Shown: piece by piece, positions 11,016-21,905 of the stretch
Numbering within the stretch: the stretch's first letter is position 1
Layout of the letters: every line of letters starts with the position of its first letter
From: Rapana venosa
Lineage: Eukaryota; Mollusca; Gastropoda; Neogastropoda; Muricidae
Direction of reading: 5' to 3'
Length of the DNA stretch: 64,000 nt
Assembly (NCBI GenBank): GCA_028751875.1
Contig: CM054154.1
Location: 56,113,679 to 56,177,678 of the forward strand
Notes under the pieces: model-generated
What the model was told of the DNA's origin: nothing
Databases searched by the model: none
The model's input: only the letters and a program-made list of their open reading frames with translations
Program-made: the position numbers and the translations under genes

Positions 11016-11016
<1 letters not shown>
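10324..11016. other. No recognised gene; A-rich then unique sequence
   Basis: The A-rich stretch 10290-10500 may be the 5' flank of the I/Nimb-like LINE. Between 10700 and 11000 the sequence is unique-looking with short open frames only. No repeat family, coding motif or splice structure was recognised. Confidence 0.4.
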
Positions 11017-11090
<74 letters not shown>

Positions 11091-11146
11091 TTATATGTAT
11101 AAATAAATAAATACACATACACACACACACACATATATATATTATT
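11017..11146. repeat. (TG)n microsatellite with AT-rich edge
   Basis: An almost perfect TG dinucleotide run of about 70 bp lies at 11017-11089, followed by AAAT and CA repeats up to the start of the SINE A copy at about 11147. Frames across it give only alternating Val/Cys or Thr/His. Confidence 0.95.
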
Positions 11147-11440
11147 TAGCGCACGTAAAAAAACCCACGGCAACAAGAGAGTTGTCCCTGGCAAAATTCT
11201 TAGAAAAAAGCCACTCTGATAGGGAAACAAATACAGCTGCAGAAAAAAAAAAAAAAGGGTGAAAGGGTGAAAGGGTGGCGCAGCGCTAAGTGGCGACGCG
11301 TTCTCCCGCTCTCCCCCGGGAGAGCACCCAATTTCACGGAGAGAAATCTGCCATGACTTAAAGTGGTATGAAATAAAACTGAGCGCTTTGATTTTTGCTT
11401 TACAAGATTCAGCGCTATATAAATTCCATACATTATTATT
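11147..11440 (+). mobile_element. SINE A, 5'-truncated, with L2-like tail
   Basis: It begins inside the SINE A body (ACCCACGGCAACAAGAGAG), continues through the TTGTCCCTGGCAAAATTCTT and CACGGAGAGAAATCTGCC modules, and ends with GAGCGCTTTGATTTT...AGCGCTATATAAATTCC and ATT repeats. The tRNA head is missing. The full body and head can be compared at 56427-56812. Confidence 0.8.
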
Positions 11441-11449
11441 ATTATAATT

Positions 11450-11481
<32 letters not shown>

Positions 11482-11660
11482 AAATATAATAAAATATATA
11501 ATAATTATATATATATATATATAATAGAAAGTTACGGCAAATATATATATAATACATGTGTGGTGTGTGTGTGTGTGTGTGTGTTGTGTGTGTGTGTGTT
11601 GTGTGTGTGTGTGTGTGTAGGAGGGAGGGAAGGGAGGGAGGGAGATAGAGATAGAGATAT
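11441..11660. repeat. (AT)n, (TG)n and (GGGA)n low-complexity tract
   Basis: AT-rich dinucleotide sequence at 11444-11525 is followed by broken TG runs at 11560-11618 and a GGGA-rich purine stretch at 11619-11655. No gene is seen. Confidence 0.9.
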
Positions 11661-12246
11661 TTACATGTCTATAATACATCAGTCATTAAACGCACTCTAC
11701 ATCACTTCCATCACGCGGATTCATCCACATTTTAGGCAATACAATGTCGGTCCTTCACTTTGACACATAGGTTTTTCATGTTCTCGCTTCAGCCACTGAC
11801 CAGACGTTTCCATCATACGACAGGGACCACACTGGGTTGTCTAGAGACACAGTGTGACACGCTCATTGTGGGGAATGACTGAATGAATGACTGAATGAAT
11901 GAATGGAGCGCGCAAACATGCACAGCCACAATATCAGGCTAAACTGCAGACAGTGCTGGGGAGGAGGGGAAGACTGTTAGTGCAAAACAAAGGGGGCGGA
12001 ATGAATAGGGGGCAGCAACAACACAGCACAAACATTTATATCAACAATGACTTGCAGGCACGTAAACGCGCACACACTCATGCACACAGACACATACACG
12101 GTATCTCGCGCGCGCGCGCACACACACACACACACTCATACACACAAGTTATGTTTTGTCTGCGTTCACATCAGAGACCTCGGTTCACATACTGATCTGA
12201 AGGACTAACATGGGGAACAGAGTAGGCCTAATTGAAGTGAATCGAA
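11661..12246. other. No recognised gene; CA/CG microsatellite
   Basis: Mostly unique sequence with a GAAT-type short repeat near 11877-11905 and a CGCG/CACA microsatellite at about 12060-12145. Open frames here are short and lack recognisable motifs. Confidence 0.4.
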
Positions 12247-12608
12247 TTGAAGACTACTTTCAGTCAAGACAGATTTCTCTGCACTAACTTCAGGCTGCTC
12301 TCCCCAACGACAGTGCGTCCCCTAAAAAGCAGTGCCACCCATTATTTTAAAAAAAAGTTTGTAAGTGTATTTTGTTTTCCAATGAGAGTGGATTTTTTCC
12401 ACAGAATGTTGCCAGGAACAACTCGCTGTGGGTGCTTTTACGTGCGAGAAATGCGTGTTGCACACGGGACACCGGTTCATCATCTCATCTGAACGACTAG
12501 CACCTAGACCATCACCCAAGGTCTAGAGGCTGGAAGAAAAGTTCGGGAACAAATGGCAATCGGACTCGCACTTCTCGCTTTTTGCGCAGGTGTTACCTCT
12601 AAACCATT
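12247..12608 (-). mobile_element. SINE A, near full length, reverse orientation
   Basis: Reading the minus strand from 12608, a tRNA-like head (A-box-like GGTTTAGAGGTAACACC, then a degraded B box near 12555) leads to the module GACCTTGGGTGATGGTCTAG, the CCTGGCAACATTCTG module near 12400 and the end of the body near 12250. The L2-like tail is absent. Confidence 0.7.
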
Positions 12609-12624
12609 CATGCAATTGTCATTT

Positions 12625-12725
12625 TTCTTCCTCAGCTAGAGCTCCAAGGTTCATCAATGGTAAGATTTTGCGTATATGACCGTTTTGGGCCCACCAATAA
12701 GGTAGCCAGATTCTGACTTCAGGGA
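12625..12725 (-). mobile_element. SINE C 3' fragment
   Basis: The plus strand reads CTCAGCTAGAGCTCCAAGGT, then GATTTTGCGTATATGACCG, GGCCCACCAATAAGGTAG and TCTGACTTCAGGGA, the reverse complement of the SINE C 3' body seen complete at 55038-55400. Confidence 0.65.
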
Positions 12726-12739
12726 TTAATGCAGTTACC

Positions 12740-12772
<33 letters not shown>

Positions 12773-13629
12773 TGTCCTAAGAGTTGGAACCTGGCCTAGC
12801 TGACCGGCCATCAGATGACAGTGCAATGGTCTGAGCACCAGGACCTAGGGGTGGATCATGTGAACAACGATACACCTGTAGTGAGAGTGAGGGGTGATGT
12901 TACCTGCTCCTCCTTACCTGTCTGCCTCTGTTGGGTCCACATTCTTCAACCCCTGTCCTGTCACCTCACCACGACCAGCGTAACTCCACACTGACGCCCA
13001 AAAGTCCTGTCTTGTGCACTTGCAGCCTAGGCTAATCAGTAAAACAACACAAACCCCAAAACAAAACAACAACCCAACCCCCCCCCCCCCCCCCCAAAAA
13101 AAAAAAAAAAAAAAAACCAAACCAAATAACCAACAAAATCACAGGGACTCCAGATCTGGCTCTCTAGCAGTGTTCTTCCCCTTGGCATGAGCTGCAGAGC
13201 AGTTCACCAGACTCTAACACTTGTGTCGGTTATGTGCATCAGGCAAAAACGCTTTCTTCCATTTCACTACAATCTAAGTCAATGAAGACTTGAGTCTCTT
13301 CAAACATTAGGAAGGTTTTAATGATAAATCTCGTCTGCTTGATGAGAACTTTTCTCTCCTGAAAACCCATAAGTCATCAAACATGTTAACCCAGTCTCTG
13401 ATTGGACCACAGGGTCACGTGATCATGAAGTGACGCGTAACCTATAGATCTAGCAGACACGCTGACATTTTAGTATCATGATTTTTAAAAAAGATTGTTC
13501 AGTAGCCGTTTGCAAAGCCCAGCAGACAGAGGTCACACAGAGCCTTTAGAATTATGGTACAGCAAACGACCGACGATTTTTCAGACATAATCGACTCAAT
13601 TCAAATTAATTTGAGCCAAACCTTTTCCC
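12726..13629. other. No recognised gene; poly(C) and poly(A) tracts
   Basis: A poly(C) run of about 32 bases lies at 12739-12770, and a C-run followed by an A-run at 13077-13117. The remaining sequence (13140-13620) is unique-looking, without coding motifs. Long homopolymers are likely length-uncertain in the assembly. Confidence 0.5.
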
Positions 13630-13925
13630 TAATCCACTAGACCTTGGGGTATGGCCTGGCTGCCAGTCTGTCGGGTGAGGTGAGAAAACAAGGTCCCGTG
13701 TGCAACACGTATTCATCACACGTTAAGGAACCTACAGCAAAGTGAAAGCTGTCCCTGGCAAAATTTTGCAGACCCCCCCCCCCCCCCCCCCCCCCCACTT
13801 TGGCTGGGAAAGAAACAAACATGCAGGCAGGATTTTTTTGTTTAGTGGTGGCGCTGCTCTTGTGGCGCTCTCATCGGGAGAGGAATTTCCTGCAGAGAAC
13901 CCTGTGGTGACTGAAAGTGGCGTAC
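13630..13925 (+). mobile_element. SINE A body, without head or tail
   Basis: Begins with AATCCACTAGACCTTGGGG, the module after the tRNA head, and continues through GTCCCGTGTGCAACACG, CTGTCCCTGGCAAAATTTTG, a poly(C) tract at 13770-13797, TGGCGCTGCTCTTGTGGCG and the GACTGAAAGTGG end. No L2-like tail follows directly. Confidence 0.7.
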
Positions 13926-14069
13926 AACATAATAATACCACACACGGCTGCCTGCAGGAAACTTCTCTTTTCTGTCTCTCTTTCTTTCTTCACTTCTTCT
14001 GTCTGTCTGTCCGCTTCAGCCTGAACATAACTGACCCCTGTAGTTGTTCAGGACAAATGCATATTTATA

Positions 14070-14224
14070 ATAATAATAATATATGGAATTTATATAGCGC
14101 TGAATCTTGTAGAAAACAAACAAATCGAAGCGCTTGCACTCAATCATTTACAGGCATGCAACTCTCCTTAAACATAATGAGCAACAGATTTCAAATCCAT
14201 GCGCGCGCACTACGCACGCACACG

Positions 14225-14293
<69 letters not shown>

Positions 14294-14340
14294 CACACAC
14301 ACACACACACACACAGAGAACAACACTTAGAAGGTGAAAG
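14070..14340 (-). mobile_element. L2-like LINE 3' end with (CA)n
   Basis: On the minus strand the terminal tail (AGCGCTATATAAATTCC plus ATT repeats) is at 14070-14135. It is preceded by a 3' untranslated region like that of the element at 1383-1610, including the CG/CA microsatellite (14200-14312). Coding sequence is absent, so this is a short 5'-truncated copy. Confidence 0.65.
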
Positions 14341-14384
14341 ATGTTGTTGAAAATTAGGGATAGATATGTGGGGGGAAAGGGATC

Positions 14385-14445
14385 TCGTTTTTTCGCTTCA
14401 TCCGAAAGACTAGCACCCAGACCACCACGGTCGTGGCCTGTAGCC
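14385..14445 (-). mobile_element. SINE A fragment
   Basis: The plus strand reads TTCATCCGAAAGACTAGCAC and CCAGACCACCACGGTCGTGG, the reverse complement of the module that follows the SINE A head. It is short and degraded. Confidence 0.55.
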
Positions 14446-14980
14446 TCCTCCAAGGTACTCCACAGAACACCTATCACCCGTCTCCATCGCCGCTGTCGAC
14501 GGTAGGAGCTCCACGCAATGCCACCACCAGGGTTCTCCATCTTTCTGTCTGTCTCTGCTGAGTTCTACCATCTCCTGTAGCCCTCCTCCCAGACCACTGA
14601 TGTCAGTGATGATGTTGGCAATGTAGGATGTTGTTAGTGGTCAGTCTCTTTTCCTTCTGTCTTCAACCTTACCTTGGAGAACTGACGTCATCAGGTGTGT
14701 CTGTGTGTTTCTGTTTGCATGACCAACGTATCTCAGTCTGCACAGCCAACATTTGTCATTGCACTGAGAGTTCATCAAGAATGCTTTGACAGTGCTGACG
14801 AAGAACTCTTTTACTAAATGTACAAGGGTGTTATACAACACCGACAATACACTGAATACAATTATGTAAGGGAGTGCAAGTGCCCAGACTGCACGCGCGC
14901 GTGTGTGTGTGTGCGCGCACGCGTGCGTGCGTGAGTGTCATTATTATTCTTTTATTTATTATTATTATTGTTGTTATTAT
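14446..14980. other. No recognised gene
   Basis: Unique-looking sequence with a GT/CG microsatellite at 14892-14940 and an ATT-rich run at 14938-14985. A short minus-strand stretch near 14640-14760 resembles LINE C-terminal coding sequence (CRLRYVGHANRNTQ, LQGKVEDRRKRD). That would be a very degraded LINE 3' end, suggested but not established. Confidence 0.4.
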
Positions 14981-14984
14981 TATT

Positions 14985-15060
14985 ATATTTCGAGGATAAT
15001 GGGATAAGCATTCATGTGCTTTAAAAAAAAAAGTCCAGTCCCCGTGTGTATGTAGTTTTG
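14985..15060 (-). mobile_element. SINE B 3' fragment
   Basis: The plus strand reads ATTTCGAGGATAATGGGATA, AGCATTCATGTGCTTT and GTCCAGTCCCCGTGTGTATG, the reverse complement of the SINE B 3' body (compare 59700-59760). Confidence 0.7.
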
Positions 15061-15063
15061 TAA

Positions 15064-15064
<1 letters not shown>

Positions 15065-15103
<39 letters not shown>

Positions 15104-15239
15104 CCTTCAAATAACGTCTTTTCACTTAACCGTAATATTAGAGGCCGGGGGTGTGGTGGGGGTGTGTGTGTATAAAGATGGGAACAGGCGTACACAAGTG
15201 CACACACACATATACACACGCGCGCGCGCGCGCGCGCCC

Positions 15240-15271
<32 letters not shown>

Positions 15272-15290
15272 TACACACACACTGGACACA
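15065..15290. repeat. GT, GC and CA microsatellites
   Basis: GT repeats lie at 15065-15102, a CGCG tract at 15218-15250 and CA repeats at 15250-15288. The intervening 100 bp is unique-looking. Confidence 0.9.
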
Positions 15291-15887
15291 CATAGATTGC
15301 ACAAGGAAGATTGCCTGGGCCAAATCGATTGAATGGCCAGTGTGGCCAGGAACTGGACTTCATGCATCAAAAAAGGGAACAGTTCCACTGCTCCTCTCAA
15401 GCATGAACCGTAAAACATGAAGCGTGAAGCATGAGTGGGGTTGTATGGCCTACATTGTTCTATTCACGTGTGCACTGTGAAGCATGAGGCGTGAGATGTG
15501 AGTTTCTGTGGCACAGCAGTTCTTGTTTCTTCGTTTAAAAATAATCAAGTATCAAAGGGCTTTCCTCTTCCACATCTATGGCTTGCGCGCATGTGCTTGT
15601 GTGTGTGTGTGTGTGTGTGCATAAAGAGAAATCACTGGTCATGTTCCCAAAATGACAAGATCTTCACATAATTGCTAATTCTCTTCTTTCTTTTTTTTTT
15701 AAAGTGTCCTCTGATTAACAGAGTACAACACAGTGCAGTTTATCATGAATTTAATCCCAACTATCAAGGTCTGTTGGCATAAACTAACAGAAGTATGATT
15801 AGTGTTTAGTCTTCTTTGAAGCCAGTAGTCTGGCCATCTCACCATCCCTTTCTTTGTAGTCTTAAAGGTCTATGATAACGATAATGG
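15291..15887. other. No recognised gene
   Basis: Unique-looking sequence with a short imperfect duplication around 15415-15500 (GCATGAAC/GCGTGAAGCATGAG-type words repeated) and a GT microsatellite at 15600-15620. No coding motif was recognised. Confidence 0.35.
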
Positions 15888-15889
15888 TA

Positions 15890-15958
<69 letters not shown>
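15888..15958. repeat. Composite (ATG)n-(CTG)n trinucleotide repeat
   Basis: About twelve ATG/GAT triplets run directly into about twelve GCT triplets with no spacer. It is not inside a recognised exon; the minus-strand frame gives poly-Gln then poly-His but has no surrounding gene. Confidence 0.9.
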
Positions 15959-16094
15959 AATAAATGAATAAAACTGCTGAAGTCTTACAGAATGAGAAAT
16001 CCTGGCCTCAAAGAACCGGTTTCTGCACCTTTTATTCCTCATTTTGTTTGTTTTACTCAGATTGAATTACAGTGAATATTAATTACTTTCCAAA

Positions 16095-16144
<50 letters not shown>

Positions 16145-16273
16145 CAATGAACAATGACAATGACAATGACAATGACAATGACAAATTCTTTTATTTCGAG
16201 GATAATGAATAAGCACTCATGTGCTTTTTCACATTCCAGTCCCCGCCCGTGGGGATACATCTTAATAATCAGA

Positions 16274-16310
<37 letters not shown>

Positions 16311-16323
16311 TAGAGAGAGAGAG

Positions 16324-16363
<40 letters not shown>

Positions 16364-16370
16364 AAATAGA
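16095..16370. repeat. (GA)n and (ATGACA)n repeats flanking a SINE B fragment
   Basis: GA repeats lie at 16097-16142 and 16273-16360, and a hexamer run (ATGACA) at 16146-16185. At 16186-16262 the reverse complement of the SINE B 3' end is present (GAGGATAATGAATAAGCACT, CCAGTCCCCGCCCG). Confidence 0.85.
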
Positions 16371-16669
16371 AACAAGTGAAGCGGGCTTATCATCGTATTC
16401 AAGAGAGGTAATACAGCAAAAGGGGGGGAAAAAAGGTCCGAGAAGAGTGGCGAAGTTATGAACCCTGTCTTGTAATGTGACACATTTCACAAGGCCCAAA
16501 GTCACATCATCCCAGCATCCTTCAGTGTTTACCAGTCATGTCTCCCCCCCCCCCCCCCAGCCACACACACACACAGCCTCATAGTCTCTGCTCCTCCTTT
16601 CTATCCATTCCAACCTCACGATTCTCTCTCTGCCTGTGTCGGCCTTTCTCTTCTGCCAGGTAGGTAGGT

Positions 16670-17065
16670 ATGACAGACGCAAGAGCCCTGTGGTTAGTTA
16701 AAGCCAGTCAAACTTCAACAAAGACCAGGAGTTTTACATCTTCCAGGTCAGCTTCAAGTGCAGACCTGCCAGTGCCTTCATTCCCTTCGTGTATACACAC
16801 ATGCAGAATGTCAACTATGCATGTTAAAGATTCTGTAATTCATGCCAGCACTGGGTGGGTTATGAAAACCAAAACATACCCGGTATATATCCCCAAAGTA
16901 GGAGTGGGGCTGCTGTCCATGTGGGCAAAAACGGTCCATGGTCCATGGTGGGCAAAAACGGTCCATGGTGGGCAAAAACGGTCCATGGTGGGCAAAAACG
17001 GTACATGGTGGGCGAAAACGGTCCATAGGGGAACCTCTCTAGTGGTGAGCCCCAGAGCCGAAGTC
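16670..17065 (+). mobile_element. SINE C with internal 20-bp tandem expansion
   Basis: A degraded tRNA-like head is followed by the SINE C body (TTCAAGTGCAGACCTGCCAG, TGCCTTCATTCC, TGCATGTTAAAGATTCTG, CCAAAGTAGGAGTGGGGCTG). At 16923-17030 a 20-bp unit containing GGTGGGCAAAAACGGTCCAT is repeated about five times. That sequence occurs once in other SINE C copies. The copy ends with AACCTCTCTAGTGGTGAGCC. Confidence 0.75.
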
Positions 17066-17739
17066 CAGGAGCAAGAAGAACAAAGAAGAGAAGGTTATGT
17101 GCGTGTGTGTGTGTGTGTGTGTTGCTTTCTTGTGGATTAGCCTATGAGACTCTCTCTGTGTGCTGTTGGGTTATTTACTTCTTTAGTTAGTTAGTTAGTT
17201 TAGGTTTGGTTTAGTTTGTTTATGATACGAAATATTTGGTTGAGGCTTATTCTTCCCCCCCCCTTTCCCTCTCTCTCTCTCTGTTGTCATAACATTATGA
17301 GGTTTTTTGTGGTTTGTTTGAATGGCTGGGTTTTTATACTATCCCTGATGTGGGTGGGGACTGGATGTAAATGTGCAGACGAGTGCTTCTTTATTTTCCT
17401 CCAAATAGATTTTACCTCTCCTCGTCTAGTTTGTATGATGTGGAGGGGGAGGGGGAGGGGGGATGTGCCAGTGAGGTTTAGTCAGTGTTCACAGACTGTC
17501 TGACCCACAGAGACAGCAATGTTGATGCGTGTACCAGTGTGTTTTACACACACACACACACACACATATAGATATATATATATATATATACATATATATC
17601 TATTATATATACTGTAGTCGTTTTTTTAGTTATTGAAGATGTTTTATAACTATGCTTTAAAAAAACCCAACCTTGTTTGTTTGCTTTTTTGGGGGGTTCT
17701 TTTTTGCTGCCTCATCTTCTGTGACATTCCTGCCCTGCT
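17066..17739. other. No recognised gene; low-complexity tracts
   Basis: Contains a GT run (17102-17121), a TTAG repeat (17182-17202), a small SINE B fragment (17345-17400, GGGGACTGGATGTAAA), a CA/AT microsatellite (17545-17612) and otherwise unique sequence. Confidence 0.45.
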
Positions 17740-18459
17740 GTTCCCATGCTGCTCATCCCAATCTCCCCGCCACAGCCACACCCAGATTTTTTATGTCTCA
17801 TCCTCAGAGTCGGCAGTCCATCACTATCAGACCACAGCAGGCCACCAGCCAGAAGGGCCTTGCACTGCTGCTGGGTAACTTTGGTGGTGTTCAGTGGTGC
17901 CAGTTCTGAGCTAACATACGCAGGACACCACCTGCTAAGCCCCCTACTAACGACAGTATTAGCTCTGTTGTGGAGCCAGACTGAATTAGTCACCCACCCC
18001 AGCTGGTGACCACCACAACGTCCTTCCAACGACCATCCCCTACGAACCTTTAACCCCAAAGGCTCTGACACAAACTCACCACAGGCACAGACGTGTGTGT
18101 GGGAACCGAATCTGAGGTCACCATGAGACCAGAGCAACTGGGACCTCCAAATCAGAGGCATTTTTTAAATTGCGTGATGATCAATGACAATGAGGATGAG
18201 TAATGATGCTGCTTGGAGGTGCATATGCTTTGAGACTACTTGACAGGGTTGTACTCTACGCTTACTATCATAATATATCCCGGCGTCAACTGGGCCCAAG
18301 ACATACAGACACCTGCAGTGCTGGTCAGGTAATTTGAGCAACACTCTCAAACTCGCAACCTTAAAGTGGATGAAGCTCGACTGTGTGGTCCCAGTCTTCC
18401 CTATGAGCCCACAGCACACTCACTCTGGGTAGGAGCAAGCCACGATCTGAAAAATCCCT
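17740..18459. other. Unrecognised sequence, possibly SINE body
   Basis: GC-moderate sequence with no coding motif, lying downstream in the minus direction of the tRNA-like head at 18460-18535. It may be the body of that SINE, but there is no second copy in this window to define it. Confidence 0.3.
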
Positions 18460-18535
18460 GACTCTTATGGGATTTGAAACTGCGACTTCCAGTCTGTAGC
18501 CCAAGGCGCTAAGCACTGCGCCATGGCGGCTGGTG
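18460..18535 (-). mobile_element. tRNA-like head of an unclassified SINE
   Basis: On the minus strand, ATGGCGCAGTGCTTAGCGCC resembles an A box and GCAGTTTCAAATCCC a B box, separated by about 30 bases. The body to the left (17740-18460, minus strand) is probably part of the same element but was not recognised. It differs from SINE A, B and C. A functional tRNA is unlikely because no mature tRNA fold is evident. Confidence 0.5.
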
Positions 18536-19039
18536 CTTTACAGCCATGCTTATCTGCTTTGTTCTACAATTGATTGAATCAACTGTCAATTCTTGCAGTA
18601 AAGAGGCAACCACCATAACCGGTGTCTGCACACAAGCACACCACTTCTTGTTGAGCCACGATAACTTGAAATACATGTAAAATGTGACAACACCTGAAAA
18701 CATACAATTCTGTTTAAACCAAACTCTTTACACACACACACACAAGACACACACCATACAAACACAGACACACATGCACTCACTCACACACTCACTCATA
18801 CACACACAAACACACACTTCATTAGATTTCATGTATTTAATTCTATATATGAAGCACTTGTATATATATGCCACATCTCTCATTTGTTCATTCATGTCAA
18901 TATGTTTTGCAAAACTCGTACAGCTAGGCAAGGTGTTTAATATTTACTGCTATGAGAGAAACAATTTTCATCTGAAAATTGTCGAAAAAAAAACACCACC
19001 ACAATCTCAGCAGAAAAAAAGACTTTGTTTCAATGTAGC
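18536..19039. other. No recognised gene; CA repeats
   Basis: CA-type microsatellite sequence lies at 18730-18815 with degenerate CACTCACA words. The rest is AT-rich unique-looking sequence with no coding motif. Confidence 0.4.
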
Positions 19040-19162
19040 CCGAATTTCACGGAGAGAAATCTGCCATGACTTAAAGTGGTATGAAATAAAATCTGAGCGC
19101 TTTGATTTGTTGCTTTACAAGATTCAGCGCTATATAAATTCCATACATTATTATTATTATTA
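19040..19162 (+). mobile_element. SINE A 3' end with L2-like tail
   Basis: CCCGAATTTCACGGAGAGAA leads into TGACTTAAAGTGGTATGAAA, then GAGCGCTTTGATTTGTTGC and AGCGCTATATAAATTCC with a terminal ATT-triplet run. This is the last 120 bp of SINE A joined to the L2-like tail. Confidence 0.8.
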
Positions 19163-19439
19163 CAAAACACCCTGTCATAACTAACAACAACAACAACATT
19201 ACTTTCAGCCTTGAAAGTGAGTTTTGAAGTGTGATACACACGATGTCACCTGAAAACTATTGAAAACTCAACATGCTCCTGGCAGTATGAACACTGTTTT
19301 GTTACTTAAAACACAGACACCACAACACTGGGTCCACAAAAGGAAGGAATCACTTTCGGCTTTGAAAAGACTTCTTCCCCCAAGTGGGGATGCAGCTCTA
19401 CCCCAAGGGTTGGCGACATGGCTGCATACGTGTACAACA

Positions 19440-19473
19440 CCGACACCACTGGGGGGGGGGGGGGGGGGGGGGG
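19440..19473. repeat. Poly(G) tract
   Basis: An uninterrupted run of about 23 G residues. The exact length is unlikely to be reliable. Confidence 0.9.
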
Positions 19474-19619
19474 ACACCTGGCAGCCCTGGCTGAGGAACA
19501 GGAAAGGGAAAAAGAAAGAAAGGGAAAAAGAAGGAAAGACTTCAGACCCTTGAAACATACAAAACAGGTGCTATGGAGAAAACAATGATCCGCATGTCTT
19601 CAAAAGAGCCAAGAGGACT

Positions 19620-21815
19620 TCTCATACACAGCAGAACAGGGCCTTCAGTAGGGCAACACCCCAGGTTACAATGCCACAGCAGAACAGGGCCTTCAGTAGG
19701 GCAACACCCCAGGTTACAATGCCACAGCAGAACAGGGCCTTCAGTAGGTTACAATGCCACAGCAGAACAGGGCCTTCAGTAGGTTACAATGCCACAGCAG
19801 AACAGGGCCTTCAGTAGGTTACAATGCCACAGCAGAACAGGGCCTTCAGTAGGTTACAATGCCACAGCAGAACAGGGCCTTCAGTAGGGCAACACCCCAG
19901 GTTACAATGCCACAGCAGAACAGGGCCTTCAGTAGGTTACAATGCCACAGCAGAACGGGGCCTTCAGTAGAGCAACACCCCAGGTTACAATGCCACAGCA
20001 GAACAGGGCCTTCAGTAGGTTACAATGCCACAGCAGAACAGGGCCTTCAGTAGGGCAACACCCCAGGTTACAATGCCACAGCAGAACAGGGCCTTCAGTA
20101 GGTTACAATGCCACAGCAGAACAGGGCCTTCAGTAGGTTACCATGCCACAGCAGAACAGGGCCTTCAGTAGGTTACAATGCCACAGCAGAACAGGGCCTT
20201 CAGTAGGTTACCATGCCACAGCAGAACAGGGCCTTCAGTAGGTTACAATGCCACAGCAGAACAGGGCCTTCAGTAGGTTACAATGCCACAGCAGAACAGG
20301 GCCTTCAGTAGGTTACAATGCCACAGCAGAACAGGGCCTTCAGTAGGGCAACACCCCAGGTTACAATGCCACAGCAGAACAGGGCCTTCAGTAGGGCAAC
20401 ACCCCAGGTTACAGTGCCACAGCAGAACAGGGCCTTCAGTAGGTTACAGTGCCACAGCAGAACAGGGCCTTCAGTAGGTTACAGTGCCACAGCAGAACAG
20501 GGCCTTCAGTAGGTTACAATGCCACAGCAGAACAGGGCCTTCAGTAGGGCAACACCCCAGGTTACAATGCCACAGTAGAACAGGGCCTTCAGTAGGTTAC
20601 AATGCCACAGCAGAACAGGGCCTTCAGTAGGTTACAATGCCACAGCAGAACAGGGCCTTCAGTAGGTTACAATGCCACAGTAGAATAGGGCCTTCAGTAG
20701 GTTACAATGCCACAGCAGAACAGGGCCTTCAGTAGGTTACAGTGCCACAGCAGAACAGGGCCTTCAGTAGGGCAACACCCCAGGTTACAATGCCACAGTA
20801 GAACAGGGCCTTCAGTAGGGCAACACCCCAGGTTACAATGCCACAGCAGAACAGGCCTTCAGTAGGTTACAATATATGCCACAGCAGAACAGGCCTTCAG
20901 TAGGTTACAATATATGCCACAGCAGAACAGGGCCTTCAGTAGGTTACAATGCCACAGCAGAACGGGGCCTTCAGTAGGTTACCATGCCACAGCAGAACAG
21001 GGCCTTCAGTAGGTTACAGTGCCACAGCAGAACAGGGCCTTCAGTAGGGCAACACCCCAGGTTACAATGCCACAGTAGAACAGGGCCTTCAGTAGGGCAA
21101 CACCCCAGGTTACAATGCCACAGCAGAACAGGGCCTTCAGTAGGTTACAATATATGCCACAGCAGAACAGGGCCTTCAGTAGGTTACAATATATGCCACA
21201 GCAGAACAGGGCCTTCAGTAGGTTACAATGCCACAGCAGAACGGGGCCTTCAGTAGGTTACCATGCCACAGCAGAACAGGGCCTTCAGTAGGTTACAGTG
21301 CCACAGCAGAACAGGGCCTTCAGTAGGGCAACACCCCAGGTTACAATGCCACAGCAGAACAGGGCCTTCAGTAGGGCAACACCCCAGGTTACAATGCCAC
21401 AGCAGAACAGGTCCTTCAGTAGGTTACAATGCCACAGCAGAACAGGGCCTTCAGTAGGTTACAATGCCACAGCAGAACAGGTCCTTCAGTAGGTTACAAT
21501 GCCACAGCAGAACAGGTCCTTCAGTAGGTTACAATGCCACAGCAGAACAGGGCCTTCAGTAGGTTACAATGCCACAGCAGAACAGGGCCTTCAGTAGGTT
21601 ACAATGCCACAGCAGAACAGGGCCTTCAGTAGGTTACAATATATGCCACAGCAGAGCAGGGCCTTCAGTAGGTTACAATGCCACAGCAGAACAGGGCCTT
21701 CAGTAGGTTACAATGCCACAGCAGAACAGGGCCTTCAGTAGAGCAACACCCCAGGTTACAATGCCACAGCAGAACAGGGCCTTCAGTAGGGCAACACCCC
21801 AGGTTACAATGCCAC
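19620..21815 (+). repeat. Minisatellite with 35-bp and 48-bp units
   Basis: More than fifty tandem units are built on CCACAGCAGAACAGGGCCTT followed by CAGTAGG. Two versions alternate irregularly: a 35-bp form ending GGTTACAATG and a 48-bp form with an extra 13 bp (GGCAACACCCCAG). Minor variants carry ATATATGCC or a G-to-T change (GGTCC) in runs of adjacent units, a sign of local copying. The segments around 20738-20985 and 21010-21262 match unit by unit, a higher-order duplication. The array ends in a SINE C 3' fragment. Open frames of about 64-90 residues recur in it and are artefacts. Confidence 0.95.
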
Positions 21816-21905
21816 TACCCTAATGGTGCGGGGAAAACATGGTCGCATACGCAAAAATCTCACCAGTGGTGAACCTTGCAGCTCTAGCCGAGGAAGAATG
21901 AAATT
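21816..21905 (+). mobile_element. SINE C 3' fragment at the end of the minisatellite
   Basis: Reads TACCCTAATGGTGCGGGG, AAACATGGTCGCATACGCAA, ATCTCACCAGTGGTGAACC and GCAGCTCTAGCCGAGGAA, the SINE C 3' part. The boundary with the array is seamless: the last unit's ACAATGCCAC runs into the position where SINE C normally has AGAATGCGGC. Confidence 0.7.

Noticed and set aside
11017..11090. Coding frames rich in Val/Cys or Thr/His around GT/CA repeats (also 14217-14312, 57659-57716, 61898-63989)
   Set aside because: Dinucleotide or short satellite repeats produce these frames on both strands without any start, splice or domain support.
15888..15958. Poly-Gln/poly-His coding repeat
   Set aside because: The trinucleotide tract has no surrounding exon, no splice sites and no recognised protein. 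It is treated as a microsatellite.
19620..21815. CRISPR-like appearance of regular 35-48 bp repeats
   Set aside because: There are no unique spacers between the repeats; differences are minor variants of one unit. The context is an animal genome.
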